Of a DNA stretch of 64,000 nt, positions 1 through 8,157 are shown in pieces. Origin of the DNA: JAJDTT01 sp022827025 (GTDB lineage Bacteria > Acidobacteriota > UBA6911 > RPQK01 > JAJDTT01); NCBI GenBank assembly GCA_965203535.1, contig OZ241897.1, forward strand, positions 1,922,001-1,986,000, written 5' to 3'. The notes below the pieces were generated by a model. The model was not told where the DNA came from and did not search any database. It saw only the letters and a list, made by a program, of their open reading frames with translations. Position numbers and translations under genes: made by a program. The first letter of the stretch is position 1. Each line of letters opens with the position of its first letter.

Positions 1-666
1 CTGACGGCAGGCCATCTCGAAGGTCTCAGTGCGGCTGTCCGGCCAGTGGCGTTCTCCTCCAACCACATCCGCCAACATACTTAGAGTCTGGGGGTTTTCT
101 AGCAGGCCGTAGATTCCTCGCTCCCTAGCTATCCTGACAAATTCACCAGGATCGACGTTGTCCCCCTGGGCAGTCAGAATTTCGACGACTTGCGATTCCG
201 ATAGTGGGTCGAGTTGCAAAACTGTCACCGCCGTGTCTGGCGAGACAGTCTTCAGAGACTTGCGGTCGTTCCTTCCCAGCCAGTCCGCTGCCCGACAAGA
301 CAGGCGGAAAGGGGGCCGGCCCAATGCGTCAAGACGTTTTCGAATCTCGTCGAACGGCGTGCGTACGTCGAACGATCCTGCGCGGACCTCGTCCAACCCA
401 TCGATGAAGAGCGCCTTGCCGCGCCATTCGGGGTGGTTATTCACCTCGAAAGTGATGAAGTCGCGGGCGGTAATGAAACAGGCATCTTCCCCAAGCGCGC
501 TGCACTCTGATTCAAATGCGGTCGTCTTGCCGGAGCCGGGATCGCCGAGAAGCACGTAGGCCGACTTCGATCGGAAATCCGCCAGCGGCCGGGGAGTCCT
601 CTCCCGGCTCCGGTTCTCATCTCCAAGCGGAATCTCCGTGCAGGTACGGGAAACGATGTGGCTCAT
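1..666 (-). CDS. NACHT-like P-loop NTPase, C-terminus cut by window edge
   Basis: The reading frame is open from the ATG at 666 to the left edge (222 codons, no stop). The translation shows a Walker A motif GDPGSGKTT at residues 41-49 and a Walker B-type motif LFIDGLDEV at 86-94, the spacing and acidic GLDE pattern typical of NACHT/STAND ATPases. The segment after it (residues about 110-220) is helical with the look of a NACHT winged region. The start codon overlaps the stop of the upstream DUF4143 gene as ATGA (663-666), so the two are probably translated together. STAND proteins commonly act as regulated oligomerising switches in defence or signalling. The effector and sensor parts lie outside the window, so the biological role is unknown. 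Confidence 0.8.
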   Translation of the reverse strand, partial: MSHIVSRTCTEIPLGDENRSRERTPRPLADFRSKSAYVLLGDPGSGKTTAFESECSALGEDACFITARDFITFEVNNHPEWRGKALFIDGLDEVRAGSFDVRTPFDEIRKRLDALGRPPFRLSCRAADWLGRNDRKSLKTVSPDTAVTVLQLDPLSESQVVEILTAQGDNVDPGEFVRIARERGIYGLLENPQTLSMLADVVGGERHWPDSRTETFEMACRQ

Positions 667-1946
667 AGCTCGTCGAACCATTGATGGGCCGGCACCGTGA
701 GGAATTCGTCCAACGGGATGCCGCCTTCCCCAACCAGCAGTGAACTGTCGGGATCGAAACGCTGCCGGAAAGCGTCCATTCCTCGCAAAGGCTTCGTTGG
801 TGTTCCCCCCTTTACTTCGAGGGCGATGATCCGGGGGCCTCGCCTCAGTACAAAATCGACCTCGTGTGGACTCTCCCGCCAGTAGTGGACGCTCATGCCC
901 GGCACCGCCGTGTTGAACAGATGGGCTCCGACCGCGCTCTCGACGATGCGACCCCAGAAGGTGCGGTCCGTTCTGGCTTGGTCGAATGAGTACCCGGAGC
1001 CGGCGGTCATCAACGCAGTGTTGAGGACATTGAGCTTCGGGCTCGACGCTCTCCGCCGATAGGGTTGCCTGTAGTACTTGGGCAATCCCGTGACCAATCC
1101 CGTCTTGGAGAGCAAGTCCAGGTACCGGGCGAGCGTGGTCGTGTTGCCGGCGTCCTGGAGCTGGCCCAACATCTTGTTGTACGAAAGGATCTGACCGGAA
1201 TAGGCGGCGCTCAATTCAAAGAGCCGTGTCAGCAACGCCGGTTTGTCCACGCGTGTCATGGAGAGGAGATCCTTTTCGATGTTCGGCTCGACGAGCGCGC
1301 CGAGGATATAACTCCGCCATCGATCCGGATCCCGGACAAAGGGAACTGCTCCTGGATAACCGCCGAAATAGAGGTATTTCGGCAGGTCGAATCCGAAGGC
1401 CGCAGACATCTCGTCGAATGACCAGTGCGTAACGGGAATCGATTCGAAGCGGCCGGCCAGACTCTCATTCAAGCCCGATTGCATGAGCAGCGGAGCCGAG
1501 CCCAGGATGACCACGTGCAACGGGCAATTCCGGGCCCGGTCGGCATCCCACAGACCCTTGACGGTTTCGGACCACTGGGGAATCTTCTGGATCTCGTCGA
1601 ACACGAGCACGAAGCGGCCGGCTCGTTCTGCATCGAGCCGGGATTGCTCCCAGTTCCGGACCAGCCAATTCGTATCCCGGACCTGAGTCAGAGGGAAACT
1701 TGTAGCAGCCCTGCCACCCCGGATATCGAACCGTGGAAGATCCGGCGCGTCGACTGCCAGATAACGGCGGCAGGCGGGGCTGATTTCTTGAAGCGCCTGG
1801 AGCACGATGGTGGTCTTGCCGGTCTGGCGCGGACCGAACAGCGTGATGAGCCGCTCGGGAGCCTCGACCAACCGTTGACCGAGTATGGTGACCTGAGATC
1901 GCTGGAAGGTTCCCACACCAAGCATTTTACTCAATTGAGTAATCAA
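663..1946 (-). CDS. ATP-binding protein, AAA_14/DUF4143 family
   Basis: A 427-residue AAA-family ATPase. The Walker A GPRQTGKTT is at residues 38-46 and Walker B VLVFDEIQ at 113-120. The C-terminal DUF4143 part carries D364 and E377-V-K379, the D...ExK pattern of the PD-(D/E)xK nuclease-like fold found in this family. Length is normal for the family. It is the upstream gene of a coupled pair with the NACHT-like gene (ATGA overlap at 663-666). The function of DUF4143 ATPases is not established. They are often found singly in accessory regions, and a second copy lies at 47453-48688 in this window. Confidence 0.85.
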   Translation of the reverse strand: MITQLSKMLGVGTFQRSQVTILGQRLVEAPERLITLFGPRQTGKTTIVLQALQEISPACRRYLAVDAPDLPRFDIRGGRAATSFPLTQVRDTNWLVRNWEQSRLDAERAGRFVLVFDEIQKIPQWSETVKGLWDADRARNCPLHVVILGSAPLLMQSGLNESLAGRFESIPVTHWSFDEMSAAFGFDLPKYLYFGGYPGAVPFVRDPDRWRSYILGALVEPNIEKDLLSMTRVDKPALLTRLFELSAAYSGQILSYNKMLGQLQDAGNTTTLARYLDLLSKTGLVTGLPKYYRQPYRRRASSPKLNVLNTALMTAGSGYSFDQARTDRTFWGRIVESAVGAHLFNTAVPGMSVHYWRESPHEVDFVLRRGPRIIALEVKGGTPTKPLRGMDAFRQRFDPDSSLLVGEGGIPLDEFLTVPAHQWFDEL

Positions 1947-2038
1947 GATCTGTGGAGGCTGACTCCGTGACGCGTTTTTCGGGCGTCGGGAAGTGGGATT
2001 CGCCGTTCCCGCGCACGTGCTCAGCCAGGATTGCCCGG

Positions 2039-3463
2039 CTACATGGCCGTGGTCTGGAAAGCTCGGGCGCGGTAGAGGAAGTCCACCAGGTTGCCCTCAT
2101 GGGGCTGGAGCCAGTTGAGGCGGATGGTGGGGATGGGGCCCAGGTTGAGGCGGTCGATGTGGGGACAATCCATGAGCTTCTGGCGGAAGGCGGGATCGTC
2201 CGTGATGCCGGTCACCACCAGGCTGTCTCCGATGCGATCCAGCATCTGGCTCTGGGGGCATTCCACCACGCTGGCGAAGGGGAACATGTACTCCGTGTTG
2301 GCCAGAGTGGGCTCAGAAGACGTGGAACGGATCACCGTGGGCCGCAAGTAGGAACAGCGCTCCCGGGAAATCAAGCGGTCGCCGTCGCGGTACCGGGCCG
2401 TCACGTCCTCGACCCCGGGCTCCTGAAGCCCCTGCTTGATGCCCCCGTCGATGGCTTCTCCCTGACCCTTCACCGTGAAAGCAGCCAGTTGGGACTCCGG
2501 GTCCCTGGGATCCCTGGGCGCAATGGGGCCCAGACGCTGAGCCAGGGCGTCGGCGATCTCCCGGCCGTGGCGCGAGACCCAGATGCCGGAACAACTGATG
2601 CAACTGCGGCCGCTGTTGATCAGGACGCTGTCGACCATGAGATCCAGATGGCTTTCCCATTCGTCGACCTGGTCGTCTCCCAGCAGGATCTTGCTGAATC
2701 CGGGTCCGTGCACCTGGACCCGTGGATTGTTGCCGTACTGCTCGATGGTCGGGGTTCCCCCGAAGATGAGATTCCTCGTGCAATGCTGGAGCACGGCCGC
2801 ACCCACGTCCCCCAACCCCGGATAGAGGGAGATGGCGTTGCGGGGGATGCCCGCCTGGAAGAAGGCCTCGCTCATCCGGTACGGGGTCCACGGCTCCTGG
2901 GGCCCCGGCTTGAGAACCAGGCCGATCTGCAGGGGAATGACGGGAAGCCAGAGGCCGTGGACTCCGGGCGAATTGGAAGGGAGCACCATCCCCAGCACCG
3001 GGGTCGTGGCCTGAAAGCTCCGGACGACACCGTTTTCCTCGCCATAGCCCGCCGTCAAGATGGAGAGATCGAGGCCCCGGGTCAGCGCGTCAAGAATCTG
3101 CTCCATCGAGGTCAGGACGTAGTGAAGCTTCTCCATGTTCTGCCGGCACATGTGCTCGGGCAATCCCGTGGTCGCCGACTGGTACCGCACGAACTCGCCG
3201 GGGGTCTGGCTTCCGTCGCCGGCCGGGAGCTCGGCGGACATGAACAGGTCCGCCGCCTGGGAAACCCGGGCGATCAACTCTTGGATCGGGATCTCCCGGA
3301 GCGCGTCCCGGGCCCGCTGCCCTTTTCGCATGTCCCGGGCGATCATCCCGCCGATGGCCTGGCTGACTTCCGCCAGCGGCTCCCCGGTGATGAAGTGGAC
3401 CACCTGGTCCACCTCCAGGCTCTTGTAGGGCTTGCCCCAGCGAAGAATGGGAAAATGAATCAC
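2039..3463 (-). CDS. Aldehyde-dehydrogenase-fold reductase, LuxC-like
   Basis: A 474-residue member of the aldehyde dehydrogenase superfamily. The cofactor-binding lysine region reads LKPGPQEPWTPYRM, followed by IFGGTP. The catalytic cysteine is in SGRSCISCSG, with C288 the likely nucleophile and C291 close by. It lies on the same strand 173 bp downstream of a LuxE-like adenylating enzyme and behind a ThDP-dependent enzyme. That context suggests reduction of an activated acyl group to an aldehyde rather than plain aldehyde oxidation, as in two-component carboxylate reductases. The direction is inference; an ordinary NAD(P)-dependent aldehyde dehydrogenase cannot be excluded. A dispersed repeat copy occupies the gap upstream of its start. 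Confidence 0.75.
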   Translation of the reverse strand: MIHFPILRWGKPYKSLEVDQVVHFITGEPLAEVSQAIGGMIARDMRKGQRARDALREIPIQELIARVSQAADLFMSAELPAGDGSQTPGEFVRYQSATTGLPEHMCRQNMEKLHYVLTSMEQILDALTRGLDLSILTAGYGEENGVVRSFQATTPVLGMVLPSNSPGVHGLWLPVIPLQIGLVLKPGPQEPWTPYRMSEAFFQAGIPRNAISLYPGLGDVGAAVLQHCTRNLIFGGTPTIEQYGNNPRVQVHGPGFSKILLGDDQVDEWESHLDLMVDSVLINSGRSCISCSGIWVSRHGREIADALAQRLGPIAPRDPRDPESQLAAFTVKGQGEAIDGGIKQGLQEPGVEDVTARYRDGDRLISRERCSYLRPTVIRSTSSEPTLANTEYMFPFASVVECPQSQMLDRIGDSLVVTGITDDPAFRQKLMDCPHIDRLNLGPIPTIRLNWLQPHEGNLVDFLYRARAFQTTAM

Positions 3464-3515
3464 CGAATTTCTCCCGGGTTATGACTCGTCAGCTAGGAGC
3501 CTGCGCGGCGGCTGG

Positions 3516-3623
3516 CCGGACGCCGACTCTTTGTCCGGTCCCGTCCTGCTCCGCTTTGGACGGAAGAGGGCTCCCACAAGGGGCGCCCCTACCCAGCATT
3601 CTTCGTCCATTTGCACAAGATCT
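3516..3623 (-). repeat. Dispersed repeat, copy A, with central hairpin
   Basis: Read on the minus strand, this 108-bp stretch aligns without gaps to 10732-10839, starting AGATCTTG and ending about GTCCGG/GTCTGG. The core GTAGGGGCGCCCCTTGTGGG is identical in both. The centre forms a hairpin, GGGCTCCC (3568-3575) and GGGCGCCC (3581-3588) around a CTTGT loop when read on the minus strand, with one mismatch. It sits between the LuxE-like and LuxC-like genes. Confidence 0.85.
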
Positions 3624-3636
3624 CGGGATCAAGGAA

Positions 3637-4734
3637 CTAATAAACACCAACCGTCGTGGTGGCGGCAAAACGATGAAATGGGCGAACGCCGCTCACGCCG
3701 TCCCAGGGATATTGAGCACAGGGGGGCTCCCGCTCCCCTTCGTCCCGCTCCAGGAATTGGGGGATGAACAGCTCGGGGGTCAGGGTGGTCAACAGGACCC
3801 GGCCCGTCTCGCCGTAGCCCACGACCTTCTCCCGGTCGTCGAAGTCCACCACCCGCAACACCGCCCTGGGTTGGGGCGCGTAGTAGGTGATCTTGTAGTT
3901 CTCCGCCGGGTCGAAGGCCTTGGAACCGGCCAGGCCCATGAGGGAGTTTCCGTAGGTCGGGGTCATATACACGCCGTCCAGAAGCTCTTCCATGGCAAAC
4001 CGGTACCACTGGGGCGTGAACTCGGTCCCGCCCGAAAAGATCCCGGTGATTCCGGTTTCGCGCAGGCTGGTCCCCTGATCTTCCAGCCGGTCGCAAAGCG
4101 CCTCCAGCAGCTTGGGCGTGGTGAACAGGCAACGGATCTCGTGGCCGGCGGAAAGCAGGGTCATGGCCTGATCGATCACATGGTCCTGGTAGGCCTTCAG
4201 GTGGTCCGTCCACCCCTTCTTGATGAGCTTGATGACCCAACGAGGATCCAGGTCGACGCAAAAGCAGATCCCGCCGCGAAAATGGGCCAGGTGCTCCACC
4301 GCCAGTCGCAAACGCCGCGGACCCGACGGACCCAGCATGAGCCAGTTGGCATTCACGGGGAAATGCTCCGGCGGCAGGGTCTCCGAGAAGAGTTCGTAGT
4401 CCACCCGGAAGTCCCGCACGTTGACGCGGCTCTTGGGGGTTCCGGTGGTCCCTCCGGTCTCGAAGACGAAGATGGGATCCCGGGCATAGGCCCGGGGGAC
4501 CCAGCGCCGAACCGGTCCGCCCCTCAGCCAATCGTCGTCGAACAGGCCGAAGCGGGAGAGGTCGTCCAAGCCCGTGACCTCCCTACGAGGATCCCAGTCC
4601 GACTTGCTGGCCCAGTCGAGCCAGAAGGGGCACCCCGTCTCGGGGTCGAAATGCCACTGGACCATGGCCCGGACGTGAGCGTCCAATTCTTCACGCCGGG
4701 ACCGGGCCTGATCCTGCAGGGATTCGGAACTCAT
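3637..4734 (-). CDS. LuxE-like acyl-adenylating enzyme
   Basis: A 365-residue adenylate-forming enzyme related to LuxE acyl-protein synthetases and phenylacetate-CoA ligases. The phosphate-binding motif ETGGTTGTPK is at residues 92-101 and a substrate/adenylate-site motif TPTYGNSLMG follows in the middle of the protein. It is shorter than a full CoA ligase and lacks a large C-terminal lid, like LuxE-type or arylcarboxylate-reductase-component proteins. The aldehyde-dehydrogenase-fold gene follows on the same strand, so activation of a carboxylate for reduction is the likely role. The substrate is unknown. The last residues run close to the repeat at 3516-3623, so the C-terminus may have been altered by that insertion. 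Confidence 0.75.
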   Translation of the reverse strand: MSSESLQDQARSRREELDAHVRAMVQWHFDPETGCPFWLDWASKSDWDPRREVTGLDDLSRFGLFDDDWLRGGPVRRWVPRAYARDPIFVFETGGTTGTPKSRVNVRDFRVDYELFSETLPPEHFPVNANWLMLGPSGPRRLRLAVEHLAHFRGGICFCVDLDPRWVIKLIKKGWTDHLKAYQDHVIDQAMTLLSAGHEIRCLFTTPKLLEALCDRLEDQGTSLRETGITGIFSGGTEFTPQWYRFAMEELLDGVYMTPTYGNSLMGLAGSKAFDPAENYKITYYAPQPRAVLRVVDFDDREKVVGYGETGRVLLTTLTPELFIPQFLERDEGEREPPCAQYPWDGVSGVRPFHRFAATTTVGVY

Positions 4735-4799
4735 GCGGGCGCAGTCTATCCCGGCCTCAAAGAGGGGGTCAAGAAAGCCGCCGAGGCTCGAAAAACACC

Positions 4800-6389
4800 T
4801 TAGAAGGTGGGAGCTTTCACGCCCTCAACGGCGACGTTCACACAGGCAGGAAGGCCCGAATCGATGGCTCGTTCCAGTGCCGGCTCCAACTGGTCCGGTT
4901 CCGAGACCAACTCTCCGTGTCCGCCCAGAGCCTCGGCCACCTGGTCATAACGAGTCGGAAGAAGCTCACAAGCCACGGCCCGTTCGGGCCCGTAATGGTC
5001 CAGTTGCAACTGGTATTCCGCATTCCAGCGAGCATCGTTGCCGACGACGGCCACGATGGGAAGCCCGTAGCGCAGAGCCGTATCGAATTCCAGGGCGTGA
5101 TATCCGAAGGTTCCGTCTCCCAGCAGGGCGAAGACCGGTTGGTCCGGCCGGGCCAGCTTGCAGGCCAGCGCCATGGGAATTGCGCTTCCGATGGCGCCCG
5201 AGGGGCCGTTGATCAGGTTCACGCGGGAGTCGAGCCCGGCCTGGGCCCACTGTCCGAACTCCCCTCCGTCGCTTACCACGACGGAGCCGTCCGTCAGGAA
5301 CGGCCTGAGACCTTCGCAGACCCGAAGTGGATGAATGGGACTCTGCGAAGAAGACTTCCAGCGCCTCCACTCTTCTGGCGTCTCGGAACGGGCCGACTCG
5401 ACGGCGCGGCGCCACGAATCGAAAGCGGAGCCGTTCCCGCGCCACCGGCGAGCCAGTTGCAGAGCCGCCTCGACCGGGTCGGCCCACAGGCTCAGCACCA
5501 TTTTCGGATGATCCGGAGTCGGGTTCCCCGGTGCGGCGACGCTGACGAAACTGCAATCGGCCGCGAAGGGAGGTCCCCCGAAACGGACGGTGAAATCCAG
5601 ATCCTTCCCCAGCAGCAGCACCAGGTCGGCGCGGGCCAACAACCGGGACGCCCCGTACATTCGAGGGTCGTTGACCCCCCGGGGACTCTCCATCTTGAGG
5701 GCCGGCGCACCGCAGGCGCGGGCGAGTTCCTGGACCGATTGCCAACGAAGCGGCCGCGACATGGCAGCGCCGGCCAGGAGGAGAGGCCGCCGGGCTCCGG
5801 CCAGAAGCCGCAGGACCCGCTCGGTGTCTTCCTGCGAAATGGATTCCGGCGGGTCCTGCTGCCGGCCGGATCTGTCGGAGAACTCCACTTTCGCGGCCAG
5901 GACATCGCTGGGAATGCTGAGATGAACCGGTCCCGGCCTCCCCGAGCCAGCCAGGGCCAAAGCCTCGTCCAGGGCGCCCGCCGCCCGTTCCGGAGCATCG
6001 ACCCGCCACGAGGCCTTGGCCACGGGAGCCGCAATGGCCACCTGGTCCATCTCCTGGAAGGCGCCCTTCCCCAACTGGCTCAGGGGAGCGTGCCCGCTGA
6101 TCAGGACCAGGGGCGACTCGGACTGGCGCGCCACATAGAGGGCGCCGATGGCGTTGCAGTGTCCGGGTCCCGCCGTCACCACCGCGACGCCGGGAGTCTC
6201 CCGCAGCCTGCCCCAGGCATCGGCCATGTGCACCGCGGCCGCCTCGTGGCGGGTGTGGATCAGTTCCAGATCCCGGCCGATGGTGGCGTCGTAAAGAGAG
6301 AGGATCTGGTTTCCCGACAGGGTGAACAAATATCGGACCCCGTGCCCCACCAGGCGATCGACCAGATTCTCGGCGGTATTCGGAGACAT
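4800..6389 (-). CDS. Thiamine-diphosphate-dependent enzyme (acetolactate synthase/2-hydroxyacyl lyase-like)
   Basis: A 529-residue protein with the three-domain layout of the acetolactate synthase superfamily. The ThDP-activating glutamate is E49 in HTRHEAAAV. The ThDP/Mg2+ motif is GDG with D425, followed 26 residues later by N451 in VVGNDARWN. No FAD-specific or regulatory partner gene is near, so this is probably not the biosynthetic IlvB. Decarboxylases, benzaldehyde-lyase-like and 2-hydroxyacyl lyases share this architecture. It is the first gene of the minus-strand set (65 bp before the LuxE-like gene), which hints at use of an aldehyde in a carboligation or lyase reaction; that is inference. 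Confidence 0.8.
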   Translation of the reverse strand: MSPNTAENLVDRLVGHGVRYLFTLSGNQILSLYDATIGRDLELIHTRHEAAAVHMADAWGRLRETPGVAVVTAGPGHCNAIGALYVARQSESPLVLISGHAPLSQLGKGAFQEMDQVAIAAPVAKASWRVDAPERAAGALDEALALAGSGRPGPVHLSIPSDVLAAKVEFSDRSGRQQDPPESISQEDTERVLRLLAGARRPLLLAGAAMSRPLRWQSVQELARACGAPALKMESPRGVNDPRMYGASRLLARADLVLLLGKDLDFTVRFGGPPFAADCSFVSVAAPGNPTPDHPKMVLSLWADPVEAALQLARRWRGNGSAFDSWRRAVESARSETPEEWRRWKSSSQSPIHPLRVCEGLRPFLTDGSVVVSDGGEFGQWAQAGLDSRVNLINGPSGAIGSAIPMALACKLARPDQPVFALLGDGTFGYHALEFDTALRYGLPIVAVVGNDARWNAEYQLQLDHYGPERAVACELLPTRYDQVAEALGGHGELVSEPDQLEPALERAIDSGLPACVNVAVEGVKAPTF

Positions 6390-6453
6390 GCAGTGGATTC
6401 TCTTCCAGCGGCGGGTCGGCTACAATCCCAGCATCCGAAAGGAGCCGAAACCC

Positions 6454-6876
6454 ATGCCCATAGTAGACCACCGCAGTCTGCCCGAGAAGCCGTGGAGACC
6501 CAACTACCGGATCTACGACATCACCCGCGACGGAGACGGCACCACCAGCAGCAGCGTTTCCTGGTCCCTGGTGGGGGTCGGGGCGGGGGCGCCGCTCCAC
6601 TATCACGAGGCCGAGGAGTTCATCGTGGTGCAAGAGGGATCCCTGGAGTTTCGCGTCGGGTCCGAAACCCATCGGGTCGGTCCCGAACATACGGTGGTCA
6701 TACCCGCACGCACGCCCCACGGATTCACCAATCCCGGGCCCGGCACGGCACGGATCATCGCCTTCTTTCCGGTCAAGGACCCATTCCTGGGAACCACCTA
6801 TCTGGAGGGCCAGCCTCCGATATCCCATCAAGGCAGATCCAAGGTCCGGCATAATTCTCCGGGAAGCGGATCTTGA
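6454..6876 (+). CDS. Single-domain cupin protein
   Basis: A 140-residue protein from the ATG at 6454, chosen because AAAGGAG lies at 6438-6444. It contains the cupin metal-binding signature: HYHEAEEFIVVQEG supplies two His and a Glu, and HGFTNPG supplies the third His in the second motif. Small cupins of this kind are often isomerases, dioxygenases or sugar-binding proteins, and the substrate cannot be read from the sequence. It is divergent (64 bp) from the ThDP gene and begins the plus-strand catabolic run. Confidence 0.8.
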   Translation: MPIVDHRSLPEKPWRPNYRIYDITRDGDGTTSSSVSWSLVGVGAGAPLHYHEAEEFIVVQEGSLEFRVGSETHRVGPEHTVVIPARTPHGFTNPGPGTARIIAFFPVKDPFLGTTYLEGQPPISHQGRSKVRHNSPGSGS

Positions 6877-6917
6877 ACGCTCGGCCACGGTCGACAGAAA
6901 TGCATTGGAGAGACGAA

Positions 6918-8156
6918 ATGATGAGCAGGAACAGAGTCCTTCTGGCACTGATGTTCTGGGCGCCTCTGGCCCTTCCCCTGTCGGCGGTGGAACTCGCCGC
7001 TGCCGACTGGCCCCAATGGCGCGGACCGGCCCGCGACGGGATCTCCCGGGAACAGGGAATCATCACCGCGTGGTCCCAGCCGGGTCCGCCACTGGTGTGG
7101 AAGGTGGAAGGAGGCGAAGGCTTTTCTTCCATCTCCGTCTCCCAGGGACGCCTCTACACCATGGTCGACCGGAACGAGCAGGAGTGGGTCGTGTGCCTGG
7201 ACACAGGCACCGGACTGGAACTCTGGAAGGTGCTCTCGGCGGATTCGTACAAGGAGCATCAAGGGGGAAACGGCGCCCGGTCGACGCCCACCGTCGACGG
7301 ACCGCGAGTCTATGCCCTGGGAGCGACGGGAACGCTGCTTTGCCTGGACAAGCGCTCCGGGAAGGTGATCTGGAAACGGGAGATCCTGGAGGAGATGGGT
7401 GCGGAAAACCTGATCTGGGGCGTTTCCACGTCGCCGTTGGTGGAAGGGAACATGCTTCTGGTCAACGTGGGGGCCCCGGGCGCGTCGGTGGTGGCATTCA
7501 ACAAGGAAAACGGCGAGGTGATCTGGAAGGCGCTGGACGAGGTGGCCAGCTATTCCTCCCCCATCGCCATCACTGTCGGCGGGATCCGGGAGGTCGTCTT
7601 CTTCGGAGGACGCGCCATTATGGGCCTGTCGCCGCAGGACGGAATGCTCCATTGGAAGCACGAATGGCGGACCACCTCGGACATGAACATCGCCACGCCC
7701 ATCTTCGCCAATCCGTACCTGTTCATCTCCTCGGGACGGGGAACCGGAAGCGGCCTCCTGCGTCTGACCCCGAAGGGCGACCGGGTGCAGTCCAAGTTCG
7801 TCTGGACCTCGGAGATCATGCAGAACCACTACAACGGGTGCGTGCTGGTGGGAGAGTACCTCTACGGGTTCGACAACTCGATCCTCAAGTGCATGCGGCT
7901 GACGGACGGCGAAGTCCTCTGGGCTCATCGGAGCGTGGGCAAGGGTTCCCTGATCGCGGCTCAGGGCCACCTCATCGTCATGGGTGAGCAGGGCCACGTG
8001 GCCATGGTCCAGGCCACGCCGGAGGGGTACCGGCAGACGGGAGTGAAGAAGATCCTCCAGCACCGGGCCTGGACTCCGCCGGCGCTCTCCGGAGGGCGCC
8101 TCTACGCCCGGGACCATCACCACATCGCCTGCCTCGACCTGAGGAAGCGGCGCTGA
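6918..8156 (+). CDS. Secreted PQQ-like beta-propeller protein
   Basis: A 412-residue protein with an N-terminal signal peptide (MMSRNRVLLALMFWAPLALP, then a cleavage region before AADWPQWRGP). The ATG at 6918 has GGAG at 6907-6910, and an earlier in-frame ATG at 6873 lacks a good site. The body consists of repeated beta-propeller blades of the PQQ_2/BamB type (for example VWKVEGGEGFSS, LCLDKRSGKVIWKRE, LRLTDGEVLWAHRS). There are no obvious quinoprotein dehydrogenase catalytic residues, so it is more likely a periplasmic binding or scaffold protein. The WPQWRGP start is common in Acidobacteriota and Planctomycetota. It is followed after 1 bp by the transporter gene. Confidence 0.85.
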   Translation: MMSRNRVLLALMFWAPLALPLSAVELAAADWPQWRGPARDGISREQGIITAWSQPGPPLVWKVEGGEGFSSISVSQGRLYTMVDRNEQEWVVCLDTGTGLELWKVLSADSYKEHQGGNGARSTPTVDGPRVYALGATGTLLCLDKRSGKVIWKREILEEMGAENLIWGVSTSPLVEGNMLLVNVGAPGASVVAFNKENGEVIWKALDEVASYSSPIAITVGGIREVVFFGGRAIMGLSPQDGMLHWKHEWRTTSDMNIATPIFANPYLFISSGRGTGSGLLRLTPKGDRVQSKFVWTSEIMQNHYNGCVLVGEYLYGFDNSILKCMRLTDGEVLWAHRSVGKGSLIAAQGHLIVMGEQGHVAMVQATPEGYRQTGVKKILQHRAWTPPALSGGRLYARDHHHIACLDLRKRR

Positions 8157-8157
8157 C

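Noticed and set aside
1952..3484. Long plus-strand frame of 510 codons
   Set aside because: It is the complement of the aldehyde-dehydrogenase-fold gene, whose translation has family motifs; the plus frame is His/Asp/Gly-rich noise typical of high-GC antisense.
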